Shown here in pieces: positions 24,942 to 33,253 of a stretch of 64,000 nucleotides of DNA. The stretch is from assembly GCA_035995425.1 (NCBI GenBank), contig DASYKM010000013.1, positions 1 to 64,000 of the forward strand. The letters are read 5' to 3'. Below the pieces are notes generated by a model. It was not told where the DNA came from. It did not search any database and saw only the letters and a program-made list of their open reading frames with translations. Source of the DNA: CADEED01 sp035995425 (lineage in GTDB: Bacteria; Pseudomonadota; Gammaproteobacteria; Steroidobacterales; Steroidobacteraceae). The translations under genes were made by a program, and so were the position numbers. Each line of letters starts with the position of its first letter. Within the stretch, counting starts at the first letter, position 1.

Positions 24942-25649
24942 ATGAGCACACAAACCGCACGTGGTTTGGCCGCAGGACAGACCGATGAAGAGCGCATCGA
25001 GCGCTATCTCAGTCTTAATCCCGATTTTTTCGAACGTCACCAACCACTGCTCGCCCGCATGCGCCTGCCGCACATGCGCACGGGCTCGACCGTGTCGCTG
25101 GTCGAACGCCAGGTCGAAGTGCTGCGCGAGCAGAAGACCGATTCCGATCGACGCCTGGCCGAATTCATCGCCGTGGCACGCGCCAACGACACCCTCGCCG
25201 ACCGCATTCACCGCTTCACGCGCCGCCTGGTGCGCGCGCCCACCGCGATGACCGCGCTCGCCTCGCTCGAAGCTTCGTTGCGCGAAGACTTCGACGCCTT
25301 TCATTCCGTGCTGTTGCTCACCGCGCCCATTGCCTCGCTCGCCAACGCCGAGCTCGGGCCGTTTCTGCGCAAGCTGCCGCCCGATGACGCCAATATCCGC
25401 TCATTCGAAGCACTGCTCGCCACCGGCAAGCCGCGTTGCGGCCAGGTGCGCGACACGCAGCGTGATTTCCTGTTCGGCCCGGAGAGCGCGAGTATCGGCT
25501 CGGTCGCGCTGGTGCCCCTGGGCGAAGGTGGATCGGTGGGTCTGCTGGCCCTCGGCAGCGCCGAACGCGAGCGTTTCCATCCCGGCATGAGCACGGAGTT
25601 CCTGAAGCGCATGGGCGAACTGATCACGGATGCGCTCTCACGGCCGTGA
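24942..25649 (+). CDS. DUF484 family protein
   Basis: A 235-residue GAF-like protein always found between dapF and xerC in many proteobacteria. It starts with an N-terminal segment (IERYLSLNPDFFERHQPLLARMRLPH), then a coiled coil (SLVERQVEVLREQKTDSDRRLAEF) and a GAF-like half ending SVALVPLGEGGSVGLLALGS. Its biochemical role is unknown; genomic linkage suggests a connection with chromosome-dimer resolution or cell-wall growth. Confidence 0.88.
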   Translation: MSTQTARGLAAGQTDEERIERYLSLNPDFFERHQPLLARMRLPHMRTGSTVSLVERQVEVLREQKTDSDRRLAEFIAVARANDTLADRIHRFTRRLVRAPTAMTALASLEASLREDFDAFHSVLLLTAPIASLANAELGPFLRKLPPDDANIRSFEALLATGKPRCGQVRDTQRDFLFGPESASIGSVALVPLGEGGSVGLLALGSAERERFHPGMSTEFLKRMGELITDALSRP

Positions 25650-25662
25650 AAACGGCTGACGG

Positions 25663-25686
25663 ACGGCGCCGCTTCGGCGCCGTTTT
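25663..25686 (+). terminator. Terminator-like hairpin between DUF484 and xerC
   Basis: ACGGCGCC (25663-25670) and GGCGCCGT (25676-25683) form an 8-bp stem with a GCTTC loop, followed by a short TTTT. It may cause partial termination within an otherwise continuous operon. It lies just before the xerC start, so it could also affect initiation there. Confidence 0.5.
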
Positions 25687-25712
25687 CCGAAGTGGCGCGT
25701 GAGCGCCTGGCA

Positions 25713-26609
25713 ATGCTCGATCGCAGCTGCATCGAGCGCTACCTGAAGCATCTCGGGACGGAGCGGCGCCTCTCGCCGCATACCGCCTCTAACTACGCGC
25801 GCGACCTGCGCGCGCTGGCCGATTTCCTGGCGCGTGGCAATATCGATGACTGGCGCAAGATCGACAGCCAGCACGTGCGCGTGTTCGCGGCACGTGCGCA
25901 CGCCGGGGGCCTGAGTCCGCGCAGCGTGCAGCGCCGCCTGTCGGCGGTGCGCGGGTTCTTCAACTACCTGTTGCGCGAGAAACTCGTTGCCAGCAATCCG
26001 GCCATGGATATCCGGGCTCCGAAGGCGGCGAAGCGCCTGCCGGGCACGCTCGACGTCGACCAGCTCAACCACCTGCTCGATATCCCGCCCGACGACGCGC
26101 TCGCGGTGCGCGACAAAGCGATCATGGAGTTGTTCTACTCGTCGGGATTGCGGCTCGATGAGCTCGTCGGCCTCGATCCGGCCCACCTCGACCTGGCCGA
26201 CCGCACCGTGCGTGTGCTCGGCAAGGGACGCAAGACGCGCATCGTGCCGGTCGGGCGCAAAGCCGAAGCCAGCTTGCGGGCCTGGTTGCGCGAGCGAGGC
26301 GGCCTTGCGGCGCCCGACGAAACCGCCTTGTTCGTCGGCAGAAACGGTTCGCGCCTCAAGCATCGCGCCATCCAGCTGCGCATCGCCTACTGGGCGCGAC
26401 GAAAGGGCTTGCCAAGCCACGTTCATCCGCACCTGTTCCGCCATTCGTTCGCTACGCATCTGCTTGAATCGAGTAAGGATTTGCGCGGCGTGCAGGAGTT
26501 GCTCGGCCACGCCGACATCTCCACCACGCAGATCTACACCCACCTTGATTTCGCCCACCTGGCCCGCACCTACGACGCTTCCCATCCCCGGGCGAAACGC
26601 AAGACGTAG
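25713..26609 (+). CDS. xerC: Tyrosine recombinase XerC
   Basis: Site-specific recombinase acting with XerD at dif to resolve chromosome dimers. From ATG 25713 the protein has about 298 residues, the normal size. The N-terminal SAM-like core domain is LKHLGTERRLSPHTASNYARDL. The catalytic set is visible: Arg in SSGLRLDELVGL, Lys in GKGRKTRIVP, HLFRHSFATHLL with His and Arg, His in LGHADISTTQ, and the nucleophile Tyr in QIYTHL. A GTG at 25692 could add 7 residues. Position after dapF-DUF484 identifies it as XerC rather than a mobile-element integrase. Confidence 0.93.
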   Translation: MLDRSCIERYLKHLGTERRLSPHTASNYARDLRALADFLARGNIDDWRKIDSQHVRVFAARAHAGGLSPRSVQRRLSAVRGFFNYLLREKLVASNPAMDIRAPKAAKRLPGTLDVDQLNHLLDIPPDDALAVRDKAIMELFYSSGLRLDELVGLDPAHLDLADRTVRVLGKGRKTRIVPVGRKAEASLRAWLRERGGLAAPDETALFVGRNGSRLKHRAIQLRIAYWARRKGLPSHVHPHLFRHSFATHLLESSKDLRGVQELLGHADISTTQIYTHLDFAHLARTYDASHPRAKRKT

Positions 26610-26618
26610 GTCTCTCTC

Positions 26619-27161
26619 ATGAGCGAAAGCTTCAATCCGCACGGCACAACTATCTTGGCCGTGCGGCGCAATGGCGCCGTTTCCATCGGCGGCGATGGGC
26701 AGGTCACCCTCGGCAACACCGTGATGAAGGGCAACGCGCGCAAGGTGCGCGCCCTCGGCAACGGCAAGGTGCTGGGCGGCTTCGCCGGCGGCACGGCCGA
26801 TGCCTTCACGCTGTTCGAACGCTTCGAAGGCAAGCTCGACAAGTTCGGCAACCTCACGCGCGCGGCCATCGAGCTCGCCAAGGACTGGCGCAGCGACCGA
26901 TACCTGCGCCGCCTCGAGGCATTGTTGTTAGTCGGCGATACCAAGAACCTGTTCGTGATCTCCGGTAACGGCGACGTCATCGAGCCCGACCACGACGTGG
27001 TCGCCATCGGCTCCGGAGGCCCATTCGCCCAGGCCGCGGCGCGCGCGCTCATCGAGAACACCGAGCTCGACGCGCGCTCGATCGTCGAGCGTGCGCTCAA
27101 CATCGCCGCCGACATCTGCATCTACACCAATCGCAATCTGGTGATCGAGGAACTGAAGTGA
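26619..27161 (+). CDS. hslV: ATP-dependent protease proteolytic subunit HslV
   Basis: The peptidase ring of HslVU, a two-component proteasome-like protease. The 180-residue precursor should be cut after Gly9 so that Thr10 (HG|TTILAVRR) becomes the N-terminal nucleophile. GDGQVTLGNTVMKGNARKVR and GGFAGGTADAFTLFE are standard HslV segments, and AIGSGGPFAQAAA lies near the C-terminus. The propeptide here is 9 residues. Stop and start of hslV/hslU overlap by 4 bases (GTGA). Confidence 0.96.
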   Translation: MSESFNPHGTTILAVRRNGAVSIGGDGQVTLGNTVMKGNARKVRALGNGKVLGGFAGGTADAFTLFERFEGKLDKFGNLTRAAIELAKDWRSDRYLRRLEALLLVGDTKNLFVISGNGDVIEPDHDVVAIGSGGPFAQAAARALIENTELDARSIVERALNIAADICIYTNRNLVIEELK

Positions 27162-28486
27162 CCCCGCGCGAAATCGTTGCCGAGCTCGACAAACACATCG
27201 TCGGCCAGGGCGCCGCCAAGCGCTCGGTGGCCATCGCGCTGCGCAATCGCTGGCGCCGCATGCAGATCCAGGATCCGCTGCGCCAGGAAATCACGCCGAA
27301 GAACATTCTCATGATCGGCCCCACGGGCTGCGGCAAGACCGAGATCGCACGGCGGCTCGCCAAGCTCGCCAAGGCGCCGTTCGTGAAGGTGGAAGCGACC
27401 AAGTTCACCGAGGTCGGCTACGTCGGCCGCGAGGTGGATTCCATCATCAAGGATCTGGCCGAAGTCGCCGTCAAGATGACGCGCGACGAAGAGATAGCCA
27501 AGGTGCGCGACCGCGCCGCGGATGCGGCTGAAGAGCGCGTGCTGGACGCACTTCTGCCCCACCCGAAGATGATGGGGTTCTCCACCGATCCCGAGGCCAG
27601 CCCGCGCGACCAGGAAACGCGGCAGAAATTCCGCAAGCTGCTGCGCGAAGGGCAACTGAACGATCGCGAGATCGAGATCGACCTGCGCGCAATCCCGGCC
27701 GGCGTGCAGATCATGGCGCCTCCCGGCATGGAGGAAATGCAGGAACAGCTCTCGAGCATGTTCGCCAATCTCGGTGGCAACCGGACCAAGCCGCGCAAGC
27801 TCAAGGTGAAGGAAGCCCACAAACTGCTGGTCGAAGAGGAAGCCGGCAAGCTCGTGAATGAAGAAGAGCTTCGTGCCCGTGCGCTCGCGAATGCCGAGCA
27901 GAACGGCATCGTGTTCATCGACGAGATCGACAAGATCGCGCGCCGCCAGGAAACCATGGGCGCCGACGTCTCGCGCGAAGGCGTGCAGCGCGACCTGCTG
28001 CCGCTCGTCGAGGGCAGCACCGTGTCCACGAAATACGGCCAGATCAAGACCGACCACATCCTGTTCATCGCCTCCGGTGCGTTCCACATGTCCAAGCCTT
28101 CGGATCTCATTCCGGAGCTGCAGGGGCGTTTTCCGATCCGTGTAGAGCTTAGTTCGCTTGGAGTGGATGACTTCGTGCGCATCCTTACCGAACCCGATGC
28201 GTCACTGACGGCGCAGTACAAGGCATTGTTGGGCACCGAAAACGTGGACGTGAAATTCGCCGCTGACGGCGTGCGCCGTCTCGCCGAGATCGCCTTCAGC
28301 GTGAACGAGAAAACCGAAAACATCGGCGCGCGCCGCCTGCATACCGTCATGGAACGGCTGCTCGAAACCGTGTCGTTCGACGCGGCGGAGAATGGCGGCA
28401 CCGCCGTGGAAATCGACGCGGCCTACGTCGATCAGCACCTCGGCGCGCTCGCCAAGGACGAGGACCTGAGCCGCTACATCTTGTAG
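27158..28486 (+). CDS. hslU: HslU ATPase subunit of HslVU protease
   Basis: A 442-residue AAA+ unfoldase that feeds substrates to HslV. Starts with GTG. Walker A is GPTGCGKTE (about residues 54-62), Walker B VFIDEIDKI, and the pore and sensor segments VGREVDSIIKDL and GARRLHTVMERLLE are conserved; the inserted I domain lies between the Walker motifs. The C-terminal tail YIL docks into HslV. Length equals that of E. coli HslU (443). A large inverted repeat follows the stop. Confidence 0.97.
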   Translation: MTPREIVAELDKHIVGQGAAKRSVAIALRNRWRRMQIQDPLRQEITPKNILMIGPTGCGKTEIARRLAKLAKAPFVKVEATKFTEVGYVGREVDSIIKDLAEVAVKMTRDEEIAKVRDRAADAAEERVLDALLPHPKMMGFSTDPEASPRDQETRQKFRKLLREGQLNDREIEIDLRAIPAGVQIMAPPGMEEMQEQLSSMFANLGGNRTKPRKLKVKEAHKLLVEEEAGKLVNEEELRARALANAEQNGIVFIDEIDKIARRQETMGADVSREGVQRDLLPLVEGSTVSTKYGQIKTDHILFIASGAFHMSKPSDLIPELQGRFPIRVELSSLGVDDFVRILTEPDASLTAQYKALLGTENVDVKFAADGVRRLAEIAFSVNEKTENIGARRLHTVMERLLETVSFDAAENGGTAVEIDAAYVDQHLGALAKDEDLSRYIL

Positions 28487-28492
28487 AAGGGT

Positions 28493-28578
28493 GGTACCGG
28501 GTTGGGATTCTCGTGATTGAATATGTGTCCGCTCACCCGCGACCGCCCGATCAATCACGAGAATCCCAACCCGGTACC
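28493..28578. repeat. Perfect 28-bp inverted repeat downstream of hslU
   Basis: Arms at 28493-28520 and 28551-28578 are exact reverse complements over 28 bases (outer ends GGTACCGGG and CCCGGTACC), separated by 30 bases. The left arm begins 7 bases after the hslU stop. No T-run follows on either side, so it is not a standard intrinsic terminator, though the hairpin would be extremely stable in RNA. No flanking duplication or transposase is visible. It could be a REP/MITE-like element or a transcript-end stabiliser. Confidence 0.9.
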
Positions 28579-28601
28579 TCTTCTCCCCGGCACCACTTCC
28601 G

Positions 28602-28781
28602 ATGCGCATTGCCAAACCCATGTTGTTAGTCCTCACGCCGATCGGCGTGGCCTGGGGCCTGGTCGAGGCCGCGCGCTTCCACTGGTGGCTGGCGGTACTC
28701 ATGGGGACGCTGGTCAGTGTCATCAGCGCATTCATGTGGATGACGGTGAAGCGGATTCGCGACGAGCGAAAACGGACGTGA
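28602..28781 (+). CDS. Small membrane protein (59 residues)
   Basis: A short open frame with two hydrophobic helices, PMLLVLTPIGVAWGLVEAA and WWLAVLMGTLVSVISAFMW, joined by a short loop and ending in a strongly basic tail (VKRIRDERKRT). Base usage is like that of its neighbours. The stop overlaps the GTG start of the methyltransferase (GTGA), an arrangement seen at most true gene junctions here, which supports that it is translated. No family is recognised. Confidence 0.65.
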   Translation: MRIAKPMLLVLTPIGVAWGLVEAARFHWWLAVLMGTLVSVISAFMWMTVKRIRDERKRT

Positions 28782-29383
28782 CCAATGAGTTGCTGACCTC
28801 GCCCGCGGCCGAGCGCAACAAGGACCCGATCCTCACCGTGCTCGAGTCGGTGATGCCGCGGAACGGCAGCGTGCTCGAGATCGCCTCGGGCACCGGGCAA
28901 CATGTTTGTTTCTTCGCCCAGGCATTGCCCGCCATACGCTGGCAGCCCACCGAACCCGATGCCGCCGCACTCGAGGCGATCGCCATCCGCATCGGCGAAG
29001 CCGGACTCACGAATGTCGCCGCGCCGATCGCACTCGACGTGAGCGAGCCGATCTGGCCCGTGGCGGAACACTACGAAGCCGTGCTGTGCATCAACATGGT
29101 CCACATCTCGCCCTGGTCGGCGACGCATTCCTTGTGCCGCGGCGCCGCGCGCCACCTGCGCGCGCAAGGCAAGCTGGTGCTCTATGGCCCGTACCTCGAA
29201 AACGGCAAGGCCGTGCAGTCCAATCTCGACTTCGACGCCTCGCTCAAACGGCGCAATCCAGAATGGGGCCTGCGCGAGCTCGAGGAGGTGACGCGCGTGG
29301 CGAATGCGCACGGCCTGCAGCGGCGGCAGATCGTGCGCATGCCGGCTAACAACCTGACCGTGGTGTTCGCGAAGTCGCTCTAG
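28778..29383 (+). CDS. DUF938 SAM-dependent methyltransferase-like protein
   Basis: A 201-residue class I methyltransferase fold of the DUF938 family. ELLTSPAAERNKDPIL is the family opening; VLEIASGTGQHVCFFA is motif I for S-adenosylmethionine; WQPTEPD and INMVHISPW are the next conserved segments. The substrate is unknown. GTG at 28778 is chosen from its 4-base overlap with the small membrane protein and from homology to the family N-terminus. Its 3' end overlaps the convergent hydrolase by 4 bases. Confidence 0.87.
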   Translation: MTNELLTSPAAERNKDPILTVLESVMPRNGSVLEIASGTGQHVCFFAQALPAIRWQPTEPDAAALEAIAIRIGEAGLTNVAAPIALDVSEPIWPVAEHYEAVLCINMVHISPWSATHSLCRGAARHLRAQGKLVLYGPYLENGKAVQSNLDFDASLKRRNPEWGLRELEEVTRVANAHGLQRRQIVRMPANNLTVVFAKSL

Positions 29384-30117
29384 GGATTGCGAATACGCAC
29401 CGCGCCCTGGTGCGACCAGTCGTTGTGCCCGCCGGGAATGAGGTGGAATCGCGCCTGCGGCCGGCTGGCCGCCAGTGCGCGGGCGTGATTCACCGGTATG
29501 ACCTGGTCGCTTTCGGCGCCGAACACCTCGATGGGTCCCTGGTAATCGCTCAGCGCGGCGACGTTGTTCCAGCTTCCCGCCAGCAGCAACCCGACCGGGA
29601 CGAATCGCACGTGGTCCTTTGCCACGGACTTCAGATCGTCGAACGGCACGACGAACACCAGTTTGTCCGGTGGCACCTTCGCCCGTGCGAGCGAGGCAGC
29701 AGGTCCGCTGCCAATCGATTCGGCAGCGACACAAATGGGGGTGCCGGGAAAAGTCGCGCGCAGCAGGTCATATGCCTCGAGCGCCGCGACATCGAAGGCG
29801 CGCTTCGACGGCTTGCCTGGCCGCGCGCCATAGCCGGGGTATTCCATGATGAACACCGAGTCGCGCGGCGAAAACGCGCCGAGCGCGTAGGCCCGATCGG
29901 CGGCCTGACCGCCGTTCCCATGCAGCAGGAGCCACACGCTGCCGGGATTCGTGACCTGCCGCGAATAGCCGATCAACACCGCGCCGCGCGACCACCGTTC
30001 GAGGCCGTTTTCCGGATCGTGGTGCGTGGGATAGAAGAGCGCCTTGCGCTGGATGGCCTGGCAACCCGCGAGCGCCGCCAGCGCGATCAGAAAAAACGCC
30101 AGCAGCGTGATGCGCAT
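29380..30117 (-). CDS. Alpha/beta hydrolase lipoprotein
   Basis: A 245-residue lipoprotein of the BEM46/FrsA-like hydrolase group. The lipobox LAALAGC gives lipidated Cys19. LLLHGNGG forms the oxyanion-hole loop, the nucleophile Ser is in AAESIGSGPA, and GAESDQVIP and GGHNDW hold the acid Asp and catalytic His, so the triad looks complete. Substrate unknown. It is anchored to a membrane, probably facing the periplasm. Confidence 0.83.
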   Translation of the reverse strand: MRITLLAFFLIALAALAGCQAIQRKALFYPTHHDPENGLERWSRGAVLIGYSRQVTNPGSVWLLLHGNGGQAADRAYALGAFSPRDSVFIMEYPGYGARPGKPSKRAFDVAALEAYDLLRATFPGTPICVAAESIGSGPAASLARAKVPPDKLVFVVPFDDLKSVAKDHVRFVPVGLLLAGSWNNVAALSDYQGPIEVFGAESDQVIPVNHARALAASRPQARFHLIPGGHNDWSHQGAVRIRNP

Positions 30118-30129
30118 GCGGCCGGCTAA

Positions 30130-30894
30130 CTATTGAACCGGAGCTTCGCGCGTCACCGGGCACTCCCAACCGTCGTAGCGCGCGCAGTATTCACCCGCCA
30201 GGCGCTGGAGCTCGAGCGTGATCCCGTTGATGGTATGGGAGTCGACGCTGTCGACGCGCGAGACCACGAGCGAGTAACGCATCTCGGCGCCTTCTTCTTC
30301 GCTGAGGCTTTCGTCTTCGACGCTGAATTCGATGGCCACCAGTGTGTCGCGGCACGCCGCGCGACTGGCCTCATCGCCAAAGTAGAGCCAATGCTCCACC
30401 TTGCGAGGCACTTCGTGCGAGTCGCCCTGCTCCGCCAGCTCCTCGAGCAGGCGGCGGTTCTGCATGCGCTCCAGGTTCGTCTCGGAGGGGAACAACATCA
30501 GGTACTGCTCCCACTCGGGCTGGAAGGTGCTGCCGGTCTCGTATTTGTAGTCCGGGAATCCTTTCATGGCACTGGCGGCTGACGCATTGAGCTCGCCGGG
30601 CTCGGCGGCATAGAAGTAGAACTCGCGACGGCCATTGCCCGTGATGCGCGCGACCAGCTGCGCGCCGCAGGTCGCCGGGATCAGGGAATCGAGCGCTGCG
30701 CCGATCTCGTGCAAAGTGCGCGCTTCTTCATTGGTCGCGAGCCCGTCGGGCTTCGCAGCTTGCAGCTGTACCCAGATCCACAGCAGCCACGGCCGTTTCT
30801 CGATGGGAACGTCGGCGCGGATCCCGAGGTCGACAAAGATGGAGGACACCGCGTCGTTGACGCGGGCGAAGTAGAAATCCCACTCGTCGGACAA
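30130..30894 (-). CDS. DUF695 / RraB (RNase E inhibitor) domain protein
   Basis: A 254-residue cytoplasmic protein with two domains. The N-terminal DUF695 half begins WDFYFARVNDAVSSIFVDLG and includes GNGRREFYFYA. The C-terminal half, LMLFPSETNLERMQNRRLLE with EVPRKVEHWLYF, matches the RraB/DUF1260 fold that in E. coli binds the RNase E degradosome. Whether this two-domain form inhibits RNase E is not known. A 14-bp tandem repeat lies just upstream of the start. Confidence 0.78.
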   Translation of the reverse strand: MSDEWDFYFARVNDAVSSIFVDLGIRADVPIEKRPWLLWIWVQLQAAKPDGLATNEEARTLHEIGAALDSLIPATCGAQLVARITGNGRREFYFYAAEPGELNASAASAMKGFPDYKYETGSTFQPEWEQYLMLFPSETNLERMQNRRLLEELAEQGDSHEVPRKVEHWLYFGDEASRAACRDTLVAIEFSVEDESLSEEEGAEMRYSLVVSRVDSVDSHTINGITLELQRLAGEYCARYDGWECPVTREAPVQ

Positions 30895-30907
30895 GCTCGA
30901 CTATCTC

Positions 30908-30968
30908 CTATGATTTCTGGCCTATGATTTCTGGCCTATGATTTCCGGCCTATGATTTCCGGCCTATG
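30908..30968. repeat. Tandem 14-bp repeat, four copies plus a partial
   Basis: Unit CTATGATTTCYGGC is repeated at 30908, 30922, 30936 and 30950, with a fifth truncated CTATG at 30964. The first two copies have T and the next two C at the eleventh base. Units abut with no spacer. The array fills most of the gap between the S9 peptidase stop and the DUF695/RraB start codon, both leftward, so it would be transcribed if they share a message. Confidence 0.92.
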
Positions 30969-30983
30969 GGTCCCAGGCGCTGA

Positions 30984-33086
30984 TCAGTTCGCGGGCCCGA
31001 GCCAGCGCGCCAGCCACGCGGAAACCTCAGCATAGAACAAACGGCTGTCCTCGCCCTTTTGTATCCAGTGATTCTCATCGGGAAAGACGATGAGACGGCT
31101 CGGCACCTTCATGCGCTGCAGTGCGCTCCAGTACTCGAGCGAATTGTTGAGCGGCACGCGAAAGTCGTTCTCGCCCACCGTGACCAATACCGGCGTGCGG
31201 AACTTTGCCGCGTAGCGGATGGGATTCTGCTCGCGCCACACGCTGCCCTGCTCCCACGGCGGCCCGCCCAGGTTCACCTCGCGCGAGTAGATAGTGTCGC
31301 TGGTGCCCCACTGCGTTTCCAGATTGACCAGGCCCGCGTGGCTCACCAGGCACCGGTAGCGCGTGGTGGTCCCCTGCAGCCAGTTCGCCAGGTGTCCGCC
31401 ATAGCTGGCGCCGCCGGCGCACTGGCGGCTGCCGTCGATGAACGGGAACTGCCGGATCGCCGCGTCCGCCGCTTCATTGATCTCGTCGGCCGGTCCCTTG
31501 AGAGGATCGCCCTGGATGGAGCGCGCGAATTCCTCGCCGAACCCGGTGGAGCCGGAGTAGTTGGTGAGCAGCAGCACGTAGCCCGGCGCGGCCAGCAGGT
31601 GATAGTTCCAGCGTACGAAGAACTGGTCGCGCCACATGCTGTGCGGTCCGCCATGGATCATCACGAACAGCGGATACTTTTTCGACGGATCGAACCCCGG
31701 CGGCCGCACCACGAAGCTGTGGATGCGCTTGCCGCGACTGCTGGTGAACCAGAAATTCTCGACGGGTGGCAGCTCGAGCTGCGAGGCACGCGCCGCATTG
31801 AATTTGGTGAGCACCAGCGCACTGCCGCCCAGCGGGCTCACCAGCGCTATTTCACCCGGCGCACTGGCGCTTTCCCAGTTCGCGTACAGCGCGACCTTGA
31901 AGGATTTCGTGGGAATCGCGAGATTGGTGAACGAACCCTTGCCGACGGCAAAGAGCGTCTGTACTGAGCCGCCGCCCAGGCGGACCGAGAAGAGCTTTTC
32001 GTTGCCGGCCTCTTCGGCCGTGAAGTACAGCGTGCGCGAATCGGGCGAAACCGCGAAGCTGCCCACCGACCGGTCGAGCTTCGTGGTGAGGACACTCTTG
32101 CGCAGCTCCGGCCAGGACAGCGCCGCGACGCGCGAAGCGTTGTAGACGCTGGCGCCCTGCGTTTCGAGCACCGCCAGCAGTGTGCTCCCGTCGGGTGTGA
32201 ACCGCGGCTGCGACCAGGTGTCACTGCCGGTGGTGATCTGCCGAGGTTCGCTGCCGCTCACGTTCACGACAAACAACTGCGCGTCGGTGAACGCGTAGGC
32301 CGCGGCGTTGCGATTGGTGGTCGCAGCGAACACCACCGCCTGGTTGTCAGGCGTGAATTCGACTTCGATTTCCTCACCCGTGTCGGTCTGCCGGCCGGCA
32401 AAGCCGGCGCTGGCGGCGAGCTTGGTCCCCGCCAGCAGATCGCGCGGCGCACCGTTTGCGAGTCCGTCCGCGTCGAGCGCCTGCACGAAGACACGCGCCT
32501 GGCGTTCATCGAGCCAGCGATCCCAACTGCGGACCGGGAAGCCATCGTAGATCCGCGCATTCGTCTTGCGGGCGCGATGCGCCTCGATCTGTTCCTTGTT
32601 AGCCGCATCGTCGAGCGCCTGCGGATACATGAGCGATACGAAGGCGATCTGCCGGCCGTCGTGCGAAAAGGTCGGGGAACGCGCGCCGCCGGAAATACTG
32701 GTGAGGCGCTGCGCCTCGCCGCCGGCGGCGAGATCGAGCGAATAGATCTGCGCCACGTCATCATTGTCGCGTTGCGCACTGAAGGCGATGCGCCGGCTGT
32801 CCGGGCTCCAGGTCACGCCGCTCTCTGGCCGCCGGGTCGAGGTGAGGCGCCGGCTGGAATTCTGCGCGGCGGTATCGATCAACCACAGGTCGCTGAGCTG
32901 CGCGACGTCGTCGTAGGCAGGTTCGATCACCGACGCGACGATCCAGCGACCGTCGGGGCTCACCTGGGGCGGCCCGACACGCTTCATGAGCCAGATGTCT
33001 TCGTGAGTCGGGATGCGTTTGGGCGCCGGCACCGCAACCAACGGGATGGCCAGGCAGACAAACAACCACGCGACGGGATGTTTCAT
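30984..33086 (-). CDS. S9-family prolyl oligopeptidase / acylaminoacyl-peptidase-like, secreted
   Basis: A 700-residue exported serine peptidase. A signal peptide (PVAWLFVCLAIPLVAVPA) precedes an N-terminal beta-propeller of WD40-like repeats (VSPDGRWIVAS, WSPDSRRIAFS, FSHDGRQIAF, FTPDGSTLLA) and a C-terminal alpha/beta hydrolase domain. The triad is Ser561 in GGASYGGH, Asp641 in ENDFRVP and His673 in DENHW. Such enzymes cleave short peptides, often dipeptides or acylated residues. ATG at 33086 is the start with a signal peptide. Confidence 0.92.
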   Translation of the reverse strand: MKHPVAWLFVCLAIPLVAVPAPKRIPTHEDIWLMKRVGPPQVSPDGRWIVASVIEPAYDDVAQLSDLWLIDTAAQNSSRRLTSTRRPESGVTWSPDSRRIAFSAQRDNDDVAQIYSLDLAAGGEAQRLTSISGGARSPTFSHDGRQIAFVSLMYPQALDDAANKEQIEAHRARKTNARIYDGFPVRSWDRWLDERQARVFVQALDADGLANGAPRDLLAGTKLAASAGFAGRQTDTGEEIEVEFTPDNQAVVFAATTNRNAAAYAFTDAQLFVVNVSGSEPRQITTGSDTWSQPRFTPDGSTLLAVLETQGASVYNASRVAALSWPELRKSVLTTKLDRSVGSFAVSPDSRTLYFTAEEAGNEKLFSVRLGGGSVQTLFAVGKGSFTNLAIPTKSFKVALYANWESASAPGEIALVSPLGGSALVLTKFNAARASQLELPPVENFWFTSSRGKRIHSFVVRPPGFDPSKKYPLFVMIHGGPHSMWRDQFFVRWNYHLLAAPGYVLLLTNYSGSTGFGEEFARSIQGDPLKGPADEINEAADAAIRQFPFIDGSRQCAGGASYGGHLANWLQGTTTRYRCLVSHAGLVNLETQWGTSDTIYSREVNLGGPPWEQGSVWREQNPIRYAAKFRTPVLVTVGENDFRVPLNNSLEYWSALQRMKVPSRLIVFPDENHWIQKGEDSRLFYAEVSAWLARWLGPAN

Positions 33087-33253
33087 GGCCGACACGGTAG
33101 CGCAAACCGCGCCGCGATTCTGCATCACTTGCCTCGCATCGGCGCGGACGCGAGACTACGCGCCGCGACGGCGGACGCTAGCAATCGTTGCTGGACCGGG
33201 ACAAAGCATTTCGCGCCATTTGACAAAAAGGTACCCGTTTGCAAACTGATCCC

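Noticed and set aside
25713..26609. Phage-type integrase marking a mobile island
   Set aside because: Tyrosine recombinase is XerC by its place after dapF and DUF484; no attachment sites, phage genes or composition change nearby.
30908..30968. CRISPR array
   Set aside because: Units are 14 bp and directly adjacent, with no spacers and no cas genes in the window; a simple tandem repeat.
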